Shown piece after piece: positions 33,030-39,808 of a DNA stretch of 39,808 nt. The position numbers and the translations under genes are program-made. How positions within the stretch are numbered: position 1 is the stretch's first letter; each line of letters opens with the position of its first letter. Source of the DNA: Chloroflexota bacterium (GTDB lineage Bacteria > Chloroflexota > Ktedonobacteria > Ktedonobacterales > Ktedonobacteraceae); contig CADDZH010000044.1 in assembly GCA_902812455.1 (NCBI GenBank), positions 1 through 39,808 of the forward strand. The letters are read 5' to 3'. The notes beneath the pieces are model-generated. The model was not told the DNA's origin, did not search any database, and saw only the letters and a program-made list of their open reading frames with translations.

Positions 33030-33500
33030 ATGCGCTATTTTGAAGATTTTCACGTTGGCGATTCCTTTGATCTCGGCAGCGTTACGGTAACCGAGCAAGA
33101 CATCATTACCTTTGCCAGGCAATTCGATCCCCAACCGTTTCACGTAGACCCCGAACGCGCAAAAGACTCGATCTTTGGCGGTCTTGTTGCGAGCGGCGGG
33201 CATACGGTCTCCCTCTTTATGCGCTTGCTTGTTGATGGGTTGCTCAACGATGCTGCCAGCATTGCCTCCCCCGGCCTTGACGAACTGCGCTGGCCCAACC
33301 CTGTCCGTCCAGGCGATGCCTTGCGGGGCCGCTTTACTGTAATCGAGAGCAAGACATCCAGAAGCAGGCCCATGCTCGGCATCATCCGCTCTAGAAGCGA
33401 GATGTTCAACCAGCACGACCAGTTGGTCATGACCTTCTTTGGCATACACTTTATTGGGCGCAGGCCAGAATCCGCATCCCAGGGCACAAAATGGATGTGA
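33030..33500 (+). CDS. MaoC-like hot-dog dehydratase
   Basis: A 156-residue single hot-dog domain of the MaoC family. The catalytic pair is visible in FDPQPFHVD (Asp33, His38), and the following GGLVASGGHTVSLF is the usual helix and loop. MaoC-like proteins hydrate enoyl-CoA with R stereochemistry, but many members act on other 2-enoyl substrates such as mesaconyl compounds. It lies 45 nt after ygeW with AAAGGAG at 10 nt, so it may belong to the purine operon; a link to purine breakdown is not established in the families known. The downstream 221 nt hold no gene; an isolated TATAAT lies at 33555-33560. Confidence 0.85.
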   Translation: MRYFEDFHVGDSFDLGSVTVTEQDIITFARQFDPQPFHVDPERAKDSIFGGLVASGGHTVSLFMRLLVDGLLNDAASIASPGLDELRWPNPVRPGDALRGRFTVIESKTSRSRPMLGIIRSRSEMFNQHDQLVMTFFGIHFIGRRPESASQGTKWM

Positions 33501-33721
33501 GTAACACTAAAACTGTACTATAGCACACAATCAAAGTAGATGGAATCTCTGCTTTATAATAAGAATAGGATATATTCAGTGAATGGATGTCCTATCGTTA
33601 GCTCCTCAAAAGAGAGACGACGTCACAAGCAAATGTAGAGGCACATGACACTATTATGCATTCTTTAGTATTGAAAAGGAGAGAGAAGGATATAAGCTAA
33701 GCAAGGAGGAACATAGTTACC

Positions 33722-34096
33722 ATGAAAAAGCTTATAGCAGTTCTCGTAGTGGCCGCTCTGGTGTCGGTTTTGCTGGCAGCCTGTGGCGGTTCTGGCAGTA
33801 GCACGACCACCGTCCATATGGGTAATACAAACTTTACCCAATCGTCCGTCACCATCCAGAAAGGCGGCAGCATCACCCTCGTCGATGATGCGAATGTCAC
33901 CCATATCATTAGTAATGGTTCGTGGGTCAATGGCACACCCAGGCCGGCTACCGAACCCGGCGCGCCCGTCGTGAAAAACCTGACGTTCAACTCTGCCGGG
34001 CAGAGCCAGACGATTGGCCCGTTCAACACCCCCGGCACCTACCACTACTACTGTAGTGTTCACCCCAATATGAATCTAACCGTCGTGGTAGAATAG
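33722..34096 (+). CDS. cupredoxin-type copper lipoprotein
   Basis: A 124-residue exported lipoprotein. The N-terminus is a Sec-type signal peptide with the lipobox VLLAAC (lipid Cys21), followed by a Gly/Ser linker. The mature part is a small beta-sandwich with type I copper ligands in the order His61 (VTHII), Cys111 (YHYYC), His114 (SVHP) and Met117 (NMNL), as in plastocyanin-like proteins. It probably transfers electrons at the outer face of the membrane or binds copper. The ATG is preceded by AAGGAGG. It stands alone; its electron partner is not encoded nearby. Confidence 0.9.
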   Translation: MKKLIAVLVVAALVSVLLAACGGSGSSTTTVHMGNTNFTQSSVTIQKGGSITLVDDANVTHIISNGSWVNGTPRPATEPGAPVVKNLTFNSAGQSQTIGPFNTPGTYHYYCSVHPNMNLTVVVE

Positions 34097-34168
34097 CCAG
34101 CCTGACATGGCACCCGCAAGGGGTATCACTACCATATACGGCTTCGCAAGCCGAGGTGTGTATGGGAG

Positions 34169-34189
34169 GGGCGACCCTTGCGGTCGCCC
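34169..34189. terminator. hairpin between convergent cupredoxin and receiver genes
   Basis: GGGCGACC (34169-34176) and GGTCGCCC (34182-34189) are exact reverse complements around a CTTGC loop. It lies in the 117-nt space between two convergent genes and shares the GGGCGACC core with the dispersed repeats in ssnA and near 38.5 kb. It may act as a terminator for both, or be a repeat remnant. Confidence 0.4.
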
Positions 34190-34213
34190 TGCAAGGCTGA
34201 TTCATTCCTCGTT

Positions 34214-34600
34214 CTACACCCAGCGACGTTCCGCCAGCACTTCCTCGACGGTTCGCACAAGTTCCTCTCCCGTAAACGGCTTGGGGAGATAACGGTCCGC
34301 GCCCTGCCGCAAGCCCCATGCTCGATCTATACTGGTATTTTTACTGCTCACCATAATAATTGAAAGTAAATGGCCAGGGTCCAGCGATCGCAACTTGCGG
34401 CATATCCCAAAACCACTTTCTCCAGGCAATACCACGTCAAGGACAAGACAATGTGGGCGTTCCTGGAATACTTTCCTCAAACCCTCGCGACCATCAGCAG
34501 CCGTAATAACCTCGTATCCCGCTTGCCTGAGCGCTTGCGACATGAATTGTGATGCGCTTAAACTGTCTTCAACGATCAGAATCTTTGCCACGTTCAGCAT
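34214..34600 (-). CDS. single-domain response regulator
   Basis: A 128-residue CheY-like receiver with no output domain. Acidic pocket Glu11/Asp12, phosphorylation site Asp55 (LVLDVVLPG), Ser85 and Lys107 in the LPKPF motif are all present. Such stand-alone receivers transmit signals by protein interaction. No kinase is next to it; the PAS-GAF histidine kinase near 2-3.5 kb is the only one in the window and is a distant candidate. Start ATG with GAAGG 4 nt upstream. Confidence 0.92.
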   Translation of the reverse strand: MLNVAKILIVEDSLSASQFMSQALRQAGYEVITAADGREGLRKVFQERPHCLVLDVVLPGESGFGICRKLRSLDPGHLLSIIMVSSKNTSIDRAWGLRQGADRYLPKPFTGEELVRTVEEVLAERRWV

Positions 34601-34799
34601 GAAGCCTTCACTTTCTCAGAACAAGTATATCTATCAAACAGTATATCCTAAAATTCTCAAAGGCCTCATTTTTAACGCTGCCCGCTCGATGATTTAGGAC
34701 TACATGGCTATAGAAGATAGATTCGTACCGGTAGCGATGGATTGCCTGTCTTGCTATAATACTTGTGGAGCATATCAACAGACGGGAGGTGAGGTGATC

Positions 34800-35816
34800 A
34801 TGGCACATCGTTTTCAGCAGCGCAGCACACCAGCAGAAAATTTGCGCATCGTCATGCGTGCCATACCCTGGAAGCTCTTGCTACTGATACCCATGATGGT
34901 GCTCATCGGCATTCCCGCCTTTTACTATGGATCGCACGCCGGTCAAAAGGTATTTCCTGGCCTCACCCATTACTTTTATAATCTTTCCGCACCGGCCTCA
35001 CCGACGCCAACGCCATACCCTCCGTTCTCGACTGTCCTGCCTCAGGTCGGCTCGATTCTTTACACCGTCCTGCCCGGCGATTCCTGTGATGAGATTCTTA
35101 CTGTACAGATGCATATGGCAGATGCCAGCACCATTTTCTCAGATGCCAATCCCGTCACCGTCCAGGCATTGGATGCGGCTCTCGGCCAGAATTGCCATGA
35201 GCTGCAGCCGGGTATGGTGCTTCCCCTGTCGCCGCAGTATCCTCTCGTGGCCATAGGCGGCATTGTGCTTTCTATCACCCCTACTTCGCCGCCGCAAGCC
35301 CTGCCTACGCCACTTATAAACATCGCCCAGCAGCAAACAGGCATCGATTGCTCCGAAGGGTGCCAGCTTGTGGTACGCATCGCTCCCTCAGTCCAGGTCA
35401 ATCTCTATGTGCAAACCTCAATACCCGTTAAAAAGGGTTCCTGGGTCTGGGCGCAGGCAACGCTCGCCAGGAAAAGCGTCAAAAATTTCGATAACTACCC
35501 CTATGCCGATCCTGCCGATCCGCTCAATGGCATGTCTCTGCGCGCCTGCGATCTCCAGGTCGATAATACCCACGACGATAACTCGCTCTCCTGCGACCAG
35601 CTCTTACCGAACACCATCGACGACGATGGCGGCGCCTGGCTCTTTGGCGTCACGGGTCCCGGCGGCCTCGATCACTGGCACTACCCTCTTCATTTCCCTG
35701 CCGGCACCCGCGTCCTCCTCTGGCTCACGCTGCAAAACAATGGCAACCTGGTATTCCACCAGGGCAATCCTCTCTACCGCTACGACGACACGACGCATGT
35801 CTACGTCAGGGTGTAA
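34800..35816 (+). CDS. membrane-anchored protein with LysM-like segment
   Basis: A 338-residue protein. Residues 1-23 are basic and polar, then one hydrophobic helix (about 24-42, LLLLIPMMVLIGIPAFYYG), a Pro/Thr-rich linker (SPTPTPYPP), and an extracytoplasmic region. Shortly after the linker YTVLPGDSCDEILTVQ followed by LQPGMVLPLSP resembles a degenerate LysM domain. The last ~150 residues form an unassigned beta-rich domain with DDGGAWLFGVTGPGGLDHWHY. No enzyme motif is visible. Binding of cell-wall polymer is possible but unproven. The ATG has GAGG 5 nt upstream; the frame is open further. Its stop overlaps the MFS gene stop by 11 bp. Confidence 0.65.
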   Translation: MAHRFQQRSTPAENLRIVMRAIPWKLLLLIPMMVLIGIPAFYYGSHAGQKVFPGLTHYFYNLSAPASPTPTPYPPFSTVLPQVGSILYTVLPGDSCDEILTVQMHMADASTIFSDANPVTVQALDAALGQNCHELQPGMVLPLSPQYPLVAIGGIVLSITPTSPPQALPTPLINIAQQQTGIDCSEGCQLVVRIAPSVQVNLYVQTSIPVKKGSWVWAQATLARKSVKNFDNYPYADPADPLNGMSLRACDLQVDNTHDDNSLSCDQLLPNTIDDDGGAWLFGVTGPGGLDHWHYPLHFPAGTRVLLWLTLQNNGNLVFHQGNPLYRYDDTTHVYVRV

Positions 35817-37347
35817 TTCTGCCCTCCGCTTCTGCAGGCCCGGGTGAAACCTCAATAGGCGAGGGCACAGGCCTCTCCGTAATTCCCTGCAAGCTGACCC
35901 GCGCGTAGAGACCACCGATGACCGCAATGAACCCCATGCCCGTGAACACTGTATCCACCGGGCCGAACGAAATGCCCAGAATCGTCGCGTGGAAGCCGTG
36001 CAAGACTGTGCTTACCAGGGCCCCTGCCAGGGCAACCGAGAGCAGCGCCGCCAGCCTGCCCAGCGGATTGATCACCGCCGTCACCCGGCCCACAAACTCG
36101 CGCGAGGTGTTATCGAGGGCAAGTGGCCCGGCGGTAACGATGATGGCCGTGGTGGAGATGCCGAAGAGGAAGGCCGCGCCCAGGGCGATATAGAAATTGC
36201 CTACGTGCGACATAATGATCACGAAAAGCCCGGAGGTGATCAGGGCGATCCACAGGATGCGTGCCAGGCCGATGCGCTGGCCGATGAGTGTCACCAGCAT
36301 GGCTCCCACGATGGCGCCCACGCCAAAGTCTGCCCCGAACACCCCGTAGTCGCTGGCCGGTACATGCAGATTGCCGGTAATGAAGAAGTAGCCCAGGGAT
36401 TGCAACGCGCCGAATCCCAGCCAGGTCAGCACCTCGCCGACCAGAATGGTGCGTAGTACCCTGTGGCTGGCCACGTAGCCCAGGCCGTCCAGGAACTCGC
36501 GTGAGAAGTGGCCGGCCTCGCCAGGTGCCACGCTGTGGGCCGAGGGCGGCGCCTGGATGGTGTAGGTCGCCAGGAACACGACGACGAACGAGAGGGCGTT
36601 GAGCACAAGCGCCCAAGTAACGCCCAGGCCGAAGACGAGCGCGGCTGCCACCGGCGGCCCAATGATAATCGAGAGGCCCTGGATGGCCTGGAATGTCTCA
36701 ATCGCTCGATCCTGCCGCGGCTTGAGCACAATATCCTTGATGAGGGCGAACTGGGCCGGGATGAAGAACTGGGAGAAGATCGCCAGCAGGGCCACGTCGA
36801 TGTAGATGATCCAGAGCTCCAGGGTGACCGGCAGGTGCAGGCGGCCAATAAAGGGCAGCGGGATATTCACGGCAGGCAGCACCAGCAGAGCCGCGACGAT
36901 GGCCTGCAGTGAGGCCATGAGCACCATAGTTTGCCGCTTATCCCAGCGATCCACGAACACGCCCGCCAGAGGACCGACGACGATCTGCGGCACGGCAGCC
37001 GCCAGTACAACACCACTGACGGCGATGGGCGACCAGGATTTCCCTGCCGTCAGGAAGGAGGCCACCCAGAGTATAAGCGCGGTATCCCAGGCAAAGTCAC
37101 CCACGCTGGAGATAGCCTGCCCCCACCAGAGCAAGGCAAAGTTTCGATTGATGAAGACGACTTCGAAAAGATGTTGTACCCACTGCAGGCCGGCAGGTAT
37201 GGCAACAGGAGGAGCGGGGGGCGCTTCCAGCGGGTGTGTGGATGGTTCGGGGCAGCGCATAGGCGCGCCAACAGCCCGGAACGGAGGGCGCGTTGGCCTC
37301 CTCTTCTCTTCCTGTAAGCTACGATGGCTATGGTTAAGCAAACTCAA
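35806..37347 (-). CDS. MFS transporter (enterobactin-exporter-like family)
   Basis: A 513-residue major facilitator protein with about 12 hydrophobic helices. It opens with a Pro-rich ~50-residue cytoplasmic tail, then helix 1 begins at FEVVFINRNFALLWWGQAISSVGD, the typical start of the EntS/MFS_3 group, and the loop 2-3 motif GVFVDRWDKRQTM is the conserved MFS signature (G-x-x-x-D-R-x-x-x-x). Members export drugs or siderophores, but the substrate is unknown. The start is TTG with GAGGTG upstream at suitable spacing; ATG at residue 30 is an alternative. Convergent and overlapping by 11 bp with the previous gene. Confidence 0.88.
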   Translation of the reverse strand: MSLLNHSHRSLQEEKRRPTRPPFRAVGAPMRCPEPSTHPLEAPPAPPVAIPAGLQWVQHLFEVVFINRNFALLWWGQAISSVGDFAWDTALILWVASFLTAGKSWSPIAVSGVVLAAAVPQIVVGPLAGVFVDRWDKRQTMVLMASLQAIVAALLVLPAVNIPLPFIGRLHLPVTLELWIIYIDVALLAIFSQFFIPAQFALIKDIVLKPRQDRAIETFQAIQGLSIIIGPPVAAALVFGLGVTWALVLNALSFVVVFLATYTIQAPPSAHSVAPGEAGHFSREFLDGLGYVASHRVLRTILVGEVLTWLGFGALQSLGYFFITGNLHVPASDYGVFGADFGVGAIVGAMLVTLIGQRIGLARILWIALITSGLFVIIMSHVGNFYIALGAAFLFGISTTAIIVTAGPLALDNTSREFVGRVTAVINPLGRLAALLSVALAGALVSTVLHGFHATILGISFGPVDTVFTGMGFIAVIGGLYARVSLQGITERPVPSPIEVSPGPAEAEGRITP

Positions 37348-37474
37348 GCATCACCTCTTCTCTACTCTGTGCCTGTTATGTTACCGCCTCCATTATGACA
37401 CACTGGATAGGACTTTGCTGGGAAAGTGCTCAGAGCCAGGGCGCTGGTGGCCGGTGGCGCAGCATCGCCCCCGG

Positions 37475-38287
37475 CTATGTTGCCAGCATCCAATGTGGGA
37501 GAAGCTCTTTTTTCTCTTTTATATTTTCCTTACGAAAGTAAGTATAAAACAGAAAGCTATGCTGATCAAGGATACCTGGTAGTTTTTCTCGCAAGGGTGG
37601 AGGCTGGACATTCACTTGCTGGTACATGACCGAGCAAGCATCTCCCGCAAAGGGAAGGGAGCCGCTTAGCCATTCGTAGACCACGATACCCAGCGCATAC
37701 TGGTCGCTGGAAGGATGGGGATGGCCCTGGATCTGCTCAGGTGCCATATAGGAAGCGGTGCCAGCCGTCTTTAAGTCGCTCATCTTCTGCGTGATCAACA
37801 TGCTTGTGCTCTGTTCAACTGCCGGAATGCCGAAGTCACTGAGCAAGATCTCCTTATTGGCATTCAGCAACATGTTTTCCGGCTTCACATCGCGGTGAAT
37901 AACCCCTCGATCATGCGCATACTGCAAAGCCTGAGCAATTTGGCTGGTATAGGAGATAATGGTTGGCAGTGGCAGATGCGTTCCCCTGGGGTAGGCCCGG
38001 CGTAAGGTGCCATGAGGCGCGTAGTCCATGACGAGAAATGGTGTATTGCCTTCGACCCCGAAGTCGAGGACACGAATGATATGAGGATGTAGCAGGTGAG
38101 CAATGATTTTTGCTTCACGGCGGAAATCAGCCACTTCATTGCTTCCCATCTGGATATGCAGCACCTTGATGGCGGCCTGAGTTTGCAGGTAGATATGCTC
38201 ACCCAGGTAGACATCCGCAAAGGCCCCTCGCCCTACCAGCCGGAGCAAGCGATAATTGCCCATCTGTTGGCCAGTGTAATCAGCCAT
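37475..38287 (-). CDS. PknB-like Ser/Thr protein kinase, truncated at the C-terminus
   Basis: A 270-residue bacterial Hanks-type kinase. Present are the Gly-rich loop GRGAFADVY (19-27), Lys41, the helix Glu58, HRDVKPEN (Asp133), DFG (151-153) and MAPEQ (181-185). Kinase similarity ends at PPPLREKLPGI (229-239); the final ~30 residues are AT-rich coding with KKE/FLF content and do not match a kinase. The last subdomain, with its conserved Arg, and the long C-terminal region usual for such kinases are missing. Such a truncation should impair folding, so the protein may be inactive. The ATG has AAGGAG. The 127 nt between this stop and the MFS gene hold nothing else recognisable. Confidence 0.8.
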   Translation of the reverse strand: MADYTGQQMGNYRLLRLVGRGAFADVYLGEHIYLQTQAAIKVLHIQMGSNEVADFRREAKIIAHLLHPHIIRVLDFGVEGNTPFLVMDYAPHGTLRRAYPRGTHLPLPTIISYTSQIAQALQYAHDRGVIHRDVKPENMLLNANKEILLSDFGIPAVEQSTSMLITQKMSDLKTAGTASYMAPEQIQGHPHPSSDQYALGIVVYEWLSGSLPFAGDACSVMYQQVNVQPPPLREKLPGILDQHSFLFYTYFRKENIKEKKELLPHWMLAT

Positions 38288-38888
38288 TGTGGATGTCTCC
38301 TTCAGCCAATGCTCACCTGCTGGATAAGCCGCGTGTTATGCTTAGCCCAGCAGAATATATTGAGAGTATACCATACCAGTGCATCCCCATTATTCGGGTC
38401 TCCGGGTCTCCGGTTCTTCTCAAATTTGGAGCTACGGGCGGGCGAGCACAAGGGTCATCCAGCATCTGAAAAAGGGGAAATGGGTGGGCGACCACACGGG
38501 CAAGCGCTGGTATAATGGGGAGGCAGGCGGGCGACCATCAAGGCTATCCGGCGCGCATGGCAAGAAGAGGCCGGGCGACCACAAGGGCCCGCCCAACCAC
38601 CCTGCTTCCCCGCTCGCCCCTTGTATACTACTATACACGATTCATGTCCGAGCATAGTGCGTTTCTGGAAATGATTGAGATATGCTGGCAAATATTTGTT
38701 TCTCGTGATCAATGTCCCCAATAACGCACATATGCAGCGACATGACGTATATCGTAGGGGCGAGTGTATGGATTACGCACCTCGTCACCTCAAGAGGGAC
38801 AGCACCTCGTAGCCCTGGCCAAGCAAGAAGGATGACGGTACACTGATGAGCAGAAAAGAAGTCCTCTGTTCATGAAAGGAGTACCGTC
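38288..38888. other. 601-nt repeat-bearing intergenic region
   Basis: Between the truncated kinase and the transposase gene lie the kinase promoter area, four spaced GGGCGACCACAAGGG units (separate entry), then about 240 nt of ordinary sequence with GTAGGGGCGAG at 38755 and the hairpin that includes the transposase start. No protein-coding gene was accepted here; the open frames run through the repeats. Confidence 0.6.
38440..38587 (+). repeat. four spaced copies of a 15-nt GGGCGACCACAAGGG unit
   Basis: Copies lie at 38440-38454 (one mismatch), 38486-38500 (one mismatch), 38529-38543 (indel/mismatches) and 38573-38587 (perfect). Starts are 46, 43 and 44 nt apart, and the sequence between is not conserved. 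The unit also occurs twice, inverted, in ssnA and its core in the hairpin near 34.18 kb. Confidence 0.75.
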
Positions 38889-38890
38889 AT
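38832..38890. promoter_or_regulatory. inverted repeat spanning the transposase start codon
   Basis: ATGACGGTAC (38832-38841) is the exact reverse complement of GTACCGTCAT (38881-38890). The right arm runs from just after the AAAGGAG ribosome binding site into the ATG start codon. An RNA that starts outside the element would fold the start codon into the stem. Confidence 0.5.
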
Positions 38891-39808
38891 GACCCTCTCA
38901 TTTTACGCCGCGCGTGCCACATTGTGCTCTTTGCTCCAGCAGCATCCCGACTGGTCAACGGCCCAGTTAGCGCTCGCTCTGGGCTACTCGCAAGCCTGGG
39001 TGAAGAAATGGCGCAAACGCTTGCGGGACGAGCAGGCCGCCGGGGTGCCCCTGGAGCAGATCCTGCACGGCCATGGCTGCGCCCGCAAGACCGCGCCTGC
39101 TAAGACCGACCCGCTGGTGGTCCAGACCATCCTCTCCCTTCGCGATCAGCCGCCCGAAGGCCTGCGGCGGGTGCCAGGCCCCAAAGCCATTCAGTATTTT
39201 CTGGCCCGGGACCGCTTCGTGCAGTTCTTCGGCTTGCCCATCCCGTCTCGCAAGACCATTTACCGCGTGCTCATCGCCCATCAGCGCATCGCCTCGCGCC
39301 AGAAGCCGGCACATCAGCCACTGCCGCGCCCGGCGCCCATGAGCGCCTGGCAGATGGATTTCAAGGATGTCAGCAGTGTGCCTGCCGCCCCAGACGGCAA
39401 ACGCCAACATGTGGTGGAAACCCTCAATATCATCGATACCGGCACCTCCATCCTGCTCGACGCCCATGTGCGGGCCGATTTCACGGCCGAAACGGCTTTA
39501 GAAGCTCTGGCCCAGACCTTAGCCAAGTACGGCTGCCCCACGAGCATCACCCTGGATCGCGACCCCCGCTGGGTGGGTAGCCCCAGCGGCAGTGATTTCC
39601 CAGCGGCGCTGCTGCGCTTTGGCGCCTGTCTGGGCATCAAGTTTAGTGTCTGCGACCCCCAGCAGCCCCAACAAAATGCCTTTGTCGAAAGGTACCATCG
39701 CACCTATCAAGAAGAATGCCTGGCTCTGGATCGCCCGGCTGACCTGGCAGCCGCCCAAGCCGTGACCGAGGCCTTCGTGCGGCACTACAATCTGGACCGT
39801 CCGCATCA
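38889..39808 (+). CDS. IS481-like DDE transposase, cut by the window end
   Basis: The open frame runs without a stop to the right edge (306 codons). An N-terminal helix-turn-helix (STAQLALALGYSQAWVKKW) recognises DNA, a second helical region follows (PPEGLRRVPGPK), and the integrase-core (rve) domain starts at SAWQMDFKDV. The DDE residues are Asp157, Asp223 (LDRDPRW) and Glu267 (NAFVERYHRTY, the conserved E-R-x-H). The sequence QNAFVERYHRTYQEECL is typical of IS481/IS3-like integrases. AAAGGAG lies 7 nt before the ATG. The 3' end and the right terminal repeat are outside the window; the left terminal repeat could not be identified with certainty. Confidence 0.88.
   Translation, partial: MTLSFYAARATLCSLLQQHPDWSTAQLALALGYSQAWVKKWRKRLRDEQAAGVPLEQILHGHGCARKTAPAKTDPLVVQTILSLRDQPPEGLRRVPGPKAIQYFLARDRFVQFFGLPIPSRKTIYRVLIAHQRIASRQKPAHQPLPRPAPMSAWQMDFKDVSSVPAAPDGKRQHVVETLNIIDTGTSILLDAHVRADFTAETALEALAQTLAKYGCPTSITLDRDPRWVGSPSGSDFPAALLRFGACLGIKFSVCDPQQPQQNAFVERYHRTYQEECLALDRPADLAAAQAVTEAFVRHYNLDRPH

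Noticed and set aside
38440..38587. CRISPR array
   Set aside because: Units are only 15 nt, imperfect, four in number, and the same unit occurs inside ssnA; no cas genes are present.

Overview
The window looks like a chromosomal segment of a GC-moderate (mid-50s % by eye), filamentous-type Chloroflexota, most likely a member of the class Ktedonobacteria. This is inferred from the gene mix (PknB-like kinase, YtxH-like small proteins, PAS-GAF histidine kinase, several GT-C type membrane proteins, a lipoprotein cupredoxin), the frequent TTG/GTG starts and the many short palindromic interspersed repeats. No rRNA or tRNA gene was seen, so the placement is not proven.

Layout. 1-15.3 kb is a mixed housekeeping and accessory region: a YtxH-like protein, a CoiA-like protein, a PAS-GAF histidine kinase with a Nudix hydrolase, an Asp-box (BNR) repeat protein, a polytopic glycosyltransferase-like protein, a fused alpha/beta E1 dehydrogenase, a PHB-depolymerase-type esterase, a ribbon-helix-helix regulator with a palindromic operator candidate, a pair of membrane proteins (the second PIG-V-like) and a 1-Cys peroxiredoxin. 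15.7-18.9 kb holds yqeC, a Phd/PIN toxin-antitoxin pair, a uroporphyrinogen-decarboxylase-family protein and a small membrane protein.

19.2-33.5 kb is the most remarkable part. It is a run of plus-strand genes whose membership matches the enterobacterial/clostridial yge-yqe-ssnA-xdhD purine (urate) catabolic set: adenine deaminase, the FAD subunit of a molybdenum hydroxylase, a fused Fe-S/Mo hydroxylase (XdhD type), two fold-type II PLP enzymes (cysteine-synthase-like and threonine-synthase-like), SsnA amidohydrolase, YgeY-type M20 hydrolase, carbamate kinase and the YgeW carbamoyltransferase homologue, followed by a MaoC-like hydratase. The hydroxylase accessory factor YqeC lies about 3 kb upstream. 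The inferred flow is adenine to hypoxanthine, to oxidised purine, to ring-opened ureido/amino acids, with carbamoyl phosphate used to make ATP and the carbon backbone released by a PLP lyase. HyuA, YgfK and a canonical YgeX are not in the window. A C-terminally truncated dinD sits inside the operon, and short palindromic repeats fill almost every larger gap between its genes; one pair has apparently become part of the ssnA coding sequence.

33.7-38.3 kb carries a cupredoxin lipoprotein, an orphan response regulator, a LysM-like membrane-anchored protein, an MFS exporter and a C-terminally truncated Ser/Thr kinase. The window ends in repeat-rich DNA and an IS481-like transposase gene that runs off the right edge.
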